64,000 nt of DNA, from assembly GCA_026418295.1 (NCBI GenBank), contig JAOABP010000001.1, positions 1-64,000 of the forward strand, read 5' to 3'. Every line of letters starts with the position of its first letter. Positions within the stretch are counted from its first letter, which is position 1. Made by a program: the position numbers and the translations under genes. Under the pieces are notes generated by a model that was given only the letters and a program-made list of their open reading frames with translations, was not told the origin of the DNA and did no database searches. Shown here one piece after another: positions 59,657-64,000 of the stretch. Source of the stretch: Caldifarciminota bacterium. GTDB taxonomy: Bacteria; Hydrothermota; Tepidihabitantia; Tepidihabitantales; Tepidihabitantaceae.

Positions 59657-60925
59657 CTACTCCGGGAAGCGGTAGCCGCAGCGGGTACAGAATTGAGCAC
59701 TTGGTTCCCGGCGCGCACCACACTGCGGACAGGTGGCTCTGCCGGCAGCAATTCTGAGGCGGACAGGTGTTTTTGCCCGGACCTTCGTGCCTGATTTCGG
59801 TTCCACGCCGATAACCCGGCCGATTTCAACTTCATCGCTGTACTCACTTGCGATAATTATACTATCCAGCCCGGAGGTACGCAACAGTTTCTCAGCATCG
59901 GCACGGTTCAGTCCGGTGAGTGAGGGGATTTCAATCATACCGGTACTCAGTCGGATTTGGACCACTGTGCCCTTTCGTACTCTGGAACCGGGCTTCGGGT
60001 TCTGCTCGGCAACAAGACCCATTGGCAGGGGCCCATCCTTGTCCGGTCCCAGTGCGAAGCGTAAGCCGGCTGACTCGAGGTTTTCCCGGGCGTCTGCCTG
60101 GGTCTGACCAATAACCTCTGGAACAGAAATTTTTCCGCCACTACTTAAGATGAAGAAAAGTACTGCACCAGCGGCAATCACGAGGATAAGAGAGATGATG
60201 GGCACAGGAATTTTGCCTTTTTCTTTATGAACAGTATGTACAGGTTGTGTTTGGGCTGCTATCGGTGCTGGACGCGGTGGCGCCATCGGTCTGGGCGATG
60301 CAGTGCGCTCGGGCTGTGAAGCAGACGGACTCTGAGGTGATAATCTGGTTTTCACCGGGCCTGCGGTTTCGGGAGCAGACGCAGGGGGCGGAGGTGCCGG
60401 ACGTTCAGCCTCTCTGGGCGCTAAAGCGTTAAGTGCGTTTCGAAATTCACGGGCTGACTGGAACCGGCGTGCAGGGTCTTTTTCCAGAGCCCGGAGAATG
60501 ATTTTTTCCAAGTCCGGTGGCAGATCCGGTTTAACTGAACTGGGCGGCGGTGGAGTTTGACTGATGTGAGCCTGAATCAGTTCTGCGCCCAGTTCGGCGT
60601 CAAACGGCGGCCTGCCGGTAGCAGCCTCATAAAGCACGACGCCAAGAGAATAGAGATCGGAACGGGCGTCCACCGACTGTTTCTGTGCCTTTTCCGGGGA
60701 AATGTAGCGGGCGGTGCCAATTTTTGATACCCCGTAGTCAATCAACCGCCATACGCGTTCTTCCACCTGGACGATTTTTTTCGGTTTGATATCTCCATGG
60801 AGATGCCCCTGGCTGTGCGCCTTCTCCAGATCTTCCAGTACCGAACTGAACAGAGGAATCAGTTCTCCAAGCGGCAGAACCCGACGCTGAGCAAGCAGAT
60901 CAGCCAGTGTCAGCGCCCGCGCCAT
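59657..60925 (-). CDS. PASTA kinase lacking the N-lobe, probably a pseudokinase
   Basis: 422 residues. The kinase part (1-170) starts at the C-lobe: no glycine loop, no VAIK lysine, no alpha-C Glu. The catalytic loop reads HGDIKPKKI (the metal-binding Asn is Lys), with DYG and SPE later. A Pro/Ala-rich linker (~170-240), a membrane helix (PVPIISLILVIAAGAVLFFIL), two PASTA domains (VPEVIGQTQADARENLESAGL; IPSLTGLNRADAEKLLRTSGL) and a zinc ribbon CPQCGARREPSAQFCTRCGYRF follow. The ATG is 6 bases after a -10 box, so the short form is genuine. Confidence 0.85.
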   Translation of the reverse strand: MARALTLADLLAQRRVLPLGELIPLFSSVLEDLEKAHSQGHLHGDIKPKKIVQVEERVWRLIDYGVSKIGTARYISPEKAQKQSVDARSDLYSLGVVLYEAATGRPPFDAELGAELIQAHISQTPPPPSSVKPDLPPDLEKIILRALEKDPARRFQSAREFRNALNALAPREAERPAPPPPASAPETAGPVKTRLSPQSPSASQPERTASPRPMAPPRPAPIAAQTQPVHTVHKEKGKIPVPIISLILVIAAGAVLFFILSSGGKISVPEVIGQTQADARENLESAGLRFALGPDKDGPLPMGLVAEQNPKPGSRVRKGTVVQIRLSTGMIEIPSLTGLNRADAEKLLRTSGLDSIIIASEYSDEVEIGRVIGVEPKSGTKVRAKTPVRLRIAAGRATCPQCGARREPSAQFCTRCGYRFPE

Positions 60926-60931
60926 GGTTTA

Positions 60932-60959
60932 ATCATATCATAACATCAGGCGGCGTCAA
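60932..60959 (-). promoter_or_regulatory. Promoter of the kinase-PEGA-lipoprotein operon
   Basis: Minus strand: TTGACG (60959-60954), 16 bases, TATGAT (60937-60932), then 6 bases to the ATG at 60925. Leaderless layout. Confidence 0.78.
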
Positions 60960-60970
60960 CAGTTAGCGTT

Positions 60971-62638
60971 TCAGTGCAGTGTTCCGGATGGAGTGGAGGA
61001 TTCACGAATGATCCGCTGGCGGGCAAGCGGGGCATATAATGAAGTCGGGTATTCCTGAATCAGCTGTTCGGCGATACGCTGCGCCCGAGCAGTATCATTA
61101 AGCCCAGTCTGAAAAATCTCCAGCTGCCGGAACAGGGCTGCCGGTGCCAATTCACCTTTGGGGAAAATTTTTATCAGCGTATCAAGTACTGCAATTGCAG
61201 ATTGATACTGGTGCTGGCGGGAAAAAATTTCGCTGGTGATGATCAGCGTCTGCTGGACTGTAAGTTCATCTCCTGACCGGAGCCGGGCTGCCTGCCGGTA
61301 TGCCTCCTGGTAGTTCCCGGTCTCAAGTGTGAACATAATCGCTGCCAGCTCCTTTTTGGAACTGCTCAGGGTCAGGATGTTCAGTTCCAGCAAATCGTTA
61401 AAGAGTGGGCTGTCGCCATACCGCCGGCTGAACTCTTCAATTGCGAGTGCGAGTGAATCGAACTTCTCCTGATAGAGCAGAATTTTAGTTCGGAGAAAAA
61501 GGACGCGATCATCAGGCGGATCAAGCTGTTCGAGAAAATTACGGGCGCTGTCCAGCTGACCGCTGCCGATGAATGCAGCCACCAGACCGAGCCGGGCGTT
61601 CCGGTCATTCGGACGTAGGCGGAGCAGGCGACGGTAAACTGCGGCGGCGGTCCTGAAGTCGTTTTTCTCCTGACGCAACAGTTCGGCATATTCAAACAGC
61701 CCGTCCGGGGTGGTGTCCGACTGGAGCAGTTTGAGTGCAATTTCAGTTTTGCCCTGAAACCGGAGCGTACGGGCGGCATCTGCCCGCCAGCCAAGCTGCT
61801 GGTAGATAATGAGTGCCGTCTGATCCCGGCCAGCCTGTTCCCATTCGCGGGCCAGCTGATGCAGATCGGTTCTGTTTAGAATCCCGGCCTGATGTGCGTT
61901 CAGCAGTTCTCGGGCGGCATCGTTTTCTCGGTCGGCACCCAGAAGTAGCTGTGTCCGGGCACGAACGCGCAGCACCGGGCTGCGGATTTTGTCCAGTTCT
62001 GCCAGCAGATTCTGACGACCGGCTTTTCTGCCCCAGGTGCGCAGTCGATCAATGTTCTGGAGAAGATAACGGGCGATATCCGACTGCAGGCTGGTGTCGG
62101 TGTTGGCAAGCTGAACGATCAGATTGGCTGCAGCATTGAACCTGCCCATTTGTTCGTAGAGGGTGAGCAACCGGTCGATAAGCTGGGGATTGAACCGGGT
62201 TGTCACCTGTGGCTCAAGATAACGGGTGGCAAGTGCGTATTCGTGAACGCGAGTTAAGAGATCAGCTGCAGCCATCACCCGGTCGGGTGCCGAACGCAGA
62301 AGCCGTTCGAGCCGGCTGATGGCTTCAGAGCGGCGCCGGAGTCCGAACAGGGCTTCGATGATCCCCAGTTCAATATCCGGTTGATTGCGGGCAACCGGTT
62401 TTAATCTTTCGAGCACAACCAGCAGGGTATCAAATTTCTTCAGGCTGACGCCGGTGCGGACCAGCCCGGCAATTGCCGGTCCTTGTTCCGGGTTTTTCTC
62501 CAGTGCCTGCAGATAGAGCTTAAATGCGGTTTCAATCTGGCCTGCCTGTTCCAGCTGCTGGGCTTGAAAAAGCTCCTGTCCTGCAACTGTGCTTAATGAT
62601 ATTGGCAAAAGTAACAGGATCCGGATAAGTGTATTCAT
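60971..62638 (-). CDS. Exported TPR protein
   Basis: 555 residues with a signal peptide (MNTLIRILLLLPISLSTVAG-QE). Tandem TPR-like helical repeats fill the protein (for example QAGQIETAFKLYLQALEKNPEQGPAIAGLVR near 30-60, and KNDFRTAAAVYRRLLRLRPNDRNARLGLVAAFIGSG near 345). The C-terminal NDTARAQRIAEQLIQEYPTSLYAPLARQRI is BamD/YbgF-like. A periplasmic scaffold role is likely, partner unknown. Its ATG overlaps the upstream gene by four bases. Confidence 0.83.
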   Translation of the reverse strand: MNTLIRILLLLPISLSTVAGQELFQAQQLEQAGQIETAFKLYLQALEKNPEQGPAIAGLVRTGVSLKKFDTLLVVLERLKPVARNQPDIELGIIEALFGLRRRSEAISRLERLLRSAPDRVMAAADLLTRVHEYALATRYLEPQVTTRFNPQLIDRLLTLYEQMGRFNAAANLIVQLANTDTSLQSDIARYLLQNIDRLRTWGRKAGRQNLLAELDKIRSPVLRVRARTQLLLGADRENDAARELLNAHQAGILNRTDLHQLAREWEQAGRDQTALIIYQQLGWRADAARTLRFQGKTEIALKLLQSDTTPDGLFEYAELLRQEKNDFRTAAAVYRRLLRLRPNDRNARLGLVAAFIGSGQLDSARNFLEQLDPPDDRVLFLRTKILLYQEKFDSLALAIEEFSRRYGDSPLFNDLLELNILTLSSSKKELAAIMFTLETGNYQEAYRQAARLRSGDELTVQQTLIITSEIFSRQHQYQSAIAVLDTLIKIFPKGELAPAALFRQLEIFQTGLNDTARAQRIAEQLIQEYPTSLYAPLARQRIIRESSTPSGTLH

Positions 62639-64000
62639 GGGGTCTCCAGAAGCAGCATTTCAAAATAGGAGCGGATCAGCGGCTCATATTCTGCCGGACA
62701 GCCCTGCTTCAGTGCCCGGAGGAGTTCTTCCCGCAGGCGCCGGTTCCGTTCGCCCAGGTCTTCAGGCAGGCGGACAGGAGGTGCCGGCTCATAAGGCTGA
62801 GCACGTTGTGCCTCCCGTTCCTCCCTGAACCCCTGCTGGCGCAGGCTGCGCTGGACGTCAAGCAGTTTAGTGACTGCGCCCTGCTGGCGCTCAATCAGTC
62901 TGCGGTCCACCTGCAGCTCAGCCAGCGAACGTTCGATTCCCTTCATCTCTTCAACCAGACCTTCCAGCATTCCGGTCAGCCCGGGTTTTTCTCCGCCCAG
63001 AGACCCGAGCAGATCCTCGAGCTGCTGGCGCAGCGTCTGCTGCCGGGCGAGGAGTTGCATCAGCTGTTCCTGTTGCTGAGGGGTGAGTCCGGCAGCCGGG
63101 ATCGGTATCGGCAGTCCTGACATTCCCGCATTGATTGCCAACTGTTCGGCGGTCATCCGGGAAAGCTGTTCCAGTAGATTCTGCAGTCCGCCTGCCAAGC
63201 CTCCTTCCTGCCGGGCGGCGCTTCCTGCCTGAAGCAGCTGGGCGATTGCCCGGTTCAGGCTCAGTCGTGCCTGCCTCATCGAGGCTGTCAGGCCGTAAAT
63301 CGTGCCGCCCGCTGCCTGTTCGCCCGCGGTGCGCAGGCTGTTGAGTGCCCGTGCCAGTTCCTGGCTGACCGTGGGGGGGACACTCAGAGTTTGGCCCGTC
63401 AGGCCGGCGATGCTCTCCGCAGCTATTTTTGCTGCTTCAAGCAGTGCCTGTTCTGCCGGCGCAATTTCGTTCGGTGATATGCCGTGCTGAAGTGCCTGTT
63501 CCAGCCGTTCCTGTTCCGCGGAGATGCTCAGAAGGCCGGTGGTGTAGGTGAAAATTTGGCGGGCAATCGCCTCGGACCTTGATTTTTTCAAACTGGAGCT
63601 CAGCCGGTTCAATTCCTCTGCCAGTTCCTTCAGAGTCCGGTTCAGCTGTTCGCTCTTTTTTGCCGCGTCCGCTTTTGCGCCGGCATTCAGCTGGCGGGCA
63701 AGACTGCGGGCAAGTCCAGAAAGATTTTTCTGTGTCAGCTGTTCATTCAGCCGCTGAAGCGATTCGGCAACCGCCGGCTCGGAGAAATTACGGCTCAGTT
63801 CCTCAAGGTCGTTAATCATGCTGTCAATGCCGGCACTGATCTGCTCCTGATCCCGGCCCAGCGATTCCGCGGGCTGAGCCGGTAAATTACGGGTGAGTTG
63901 ATCCTGCCGGCGGGCAAGCTCTTCGGACTGGCGTGCCAGTGCCTCCAGTTTAATTTCCTCCATCATCCGCCTGAGCAGTTCAAGTGCCCGTTCAATTCCG
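62635..64000 (-). CDS. Coiled-coil protein, C-terminal part (5' end outside window)
   Basis: The frame is open to the window edge (upstream residues GIERALELLRR continue without a stop), so the internal ATG at 63966 is not the start. The visible 455 residues are Gln/Glu/Leu/Arg-rich heptad sequence (ARRQDQLTRNLPAQPAESLGRDQEQI; LNEQLTQKNLSGLARSLARQLN; LPEDLGERNRRLREELLRALKQG), like the C-terminal half of DUF4175-type large membrane proteins, but that family is only a suggestion. Overlaps the TPR gene by four bases. Confidence 0.7.
   Translation of the reverse strand, partial: GIERALELLRRMMEEIKLEALARQSEELARRQDQLTRNLPAQPAESLGRDQEQISAGIDSMINDLEELSRNFSEPAVAESLQRLNEQLTQKNLSGLARSLARQLNAGAKADAAKKSEQLNRTLKELAEELNRLSSSLKKSRSEAIARQIFTYTTGLLSISAEQERLEQALQHGISPNEIAPAEQALLEAAKIAAESIAGLTGQTLSVPPTVSQELARALNSLRTAGEQAAGGTIYGLTASMRQARLSLNRAIAQLLQAGSAARQEGGLAGGLQNLLEQLSRMTAEQLAINAGMSGLPIPIPAAGLTPQQQEQLMQLLARQQTLRQQLEDLLGSLGGEKPGLTGMLEGLVEEMKGIERSLAELQVDRRLIERQQGAVTKLLDVQRSLRQQGFREEREAQRAQPYEPAPPVRLPEDLGERNRRLREELLRALKQGCPAEYEPLIRSYFEMLLLETP

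Noticed and set aside
1-64000. CRISPR arrays, insertion sequences, prophage genes, rRNA
   Set aside because: No repeat-spacer pattern, transposase, phage gene or rRNA sequence was found by reading both strands.

Overview
The window looks like chromosomal DNA of an uncultivated, probably thermophilic or anaerobic, diderm bacterium. Several secreted proteins end in Por-type (T9SS-like) or FlgD-like sorting domains, and many proteins carry lipoprotein signals. The gene mix also includes an endonuclease Q, an LpoB/YcfL/COG3014 lipoprotein set and kinases with PASTA or PEGA partners. Together these suggest the FCB/WOR-3 part of the tree; I inferred this from gene content and did not test it. No phage, insertion sequence, CRISPR array or plasmid signature was seen. 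Two tRNAs are present, Gly-CCC and Leu-CAG. One MITE-like inverted repeat family occurs in four copies.

Layout. 1-2,560: a terminator of an upstream gene, then deoC-kbl between two repeat copies. 2,611-5,568: a large secreted protein on the minus strand. 5,609-9,720: transaldolase-transketolase-aminotransferase operon. 9,722-13,344 (minus): aminotransferase, lysC, scpB, DUF4416. 13,369-19,587 (minus): PPC protein, topA, acpS, HAD phosphatase, HIT protein, endonuclease Q, methyltransferase. 19,646-22,216: repeat, membrane protein, unknown protein, nth, small membrane protein, tRNA-Gly, repeat. 22,477-31,208: a long operon of seven exported proteins (six predicted lipoproteins, including LpoB- and YcfL-like ones) leading into an ABC ATPase and two FtsX-type permeases. 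31,225-38,483: a glycosyltransferase, tRNA-Leu, tldD/pmbA-type proteins, and glmM-like/glmS. 38,508-42,120 (minus): smpB-amidase-rluD-lipoprotein. 42,156-42,586: two small ORFs that look like gene remnants. 42,661-49,818: a secreted beta-propeller protein, a 1745-residue kinase/ATPase/TPR/GAF/sigma-54 activator, and next to it a sigma-54-type promoter driving a 19-codon proline-rich ORF. 49,821-55,654 (minus): radical SAM protein, C25-like peptidase, CCA-adding enzyme. 55,695-60,959 (minus): N-lobe-less PASTA kinase, PEGA protein, repeat lipoprotein. 60,971-64,000 (minus): TPR protein and a truncated coiled-coil protein.

Two themes cross the window. First, housekeeping promoters read clearly as TTGACN, 16 bases, TATAAT-like, and at many genes the start codon lies 5-11 bases after the -10 box with no ribosome binding site. 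This suggests widespread leaderless translation. Second, many adjacent genes overlap by 1-4 bases (ATGA or TGATG), which points to translational coupling.

The strongest candidate for something new is 44,208-49,818. A giant regulator carries every domain needed to sense, phosphorylate and activate sigma-54 polymerase. Just beyond it lies a textbook -24/-12 promoter, preceded by a cluster of TAAGT/ACTTA half-sites. That promoter drives only a short, well-translated, terminated ORF for MDGPIIPILPPPRPAPPMD.
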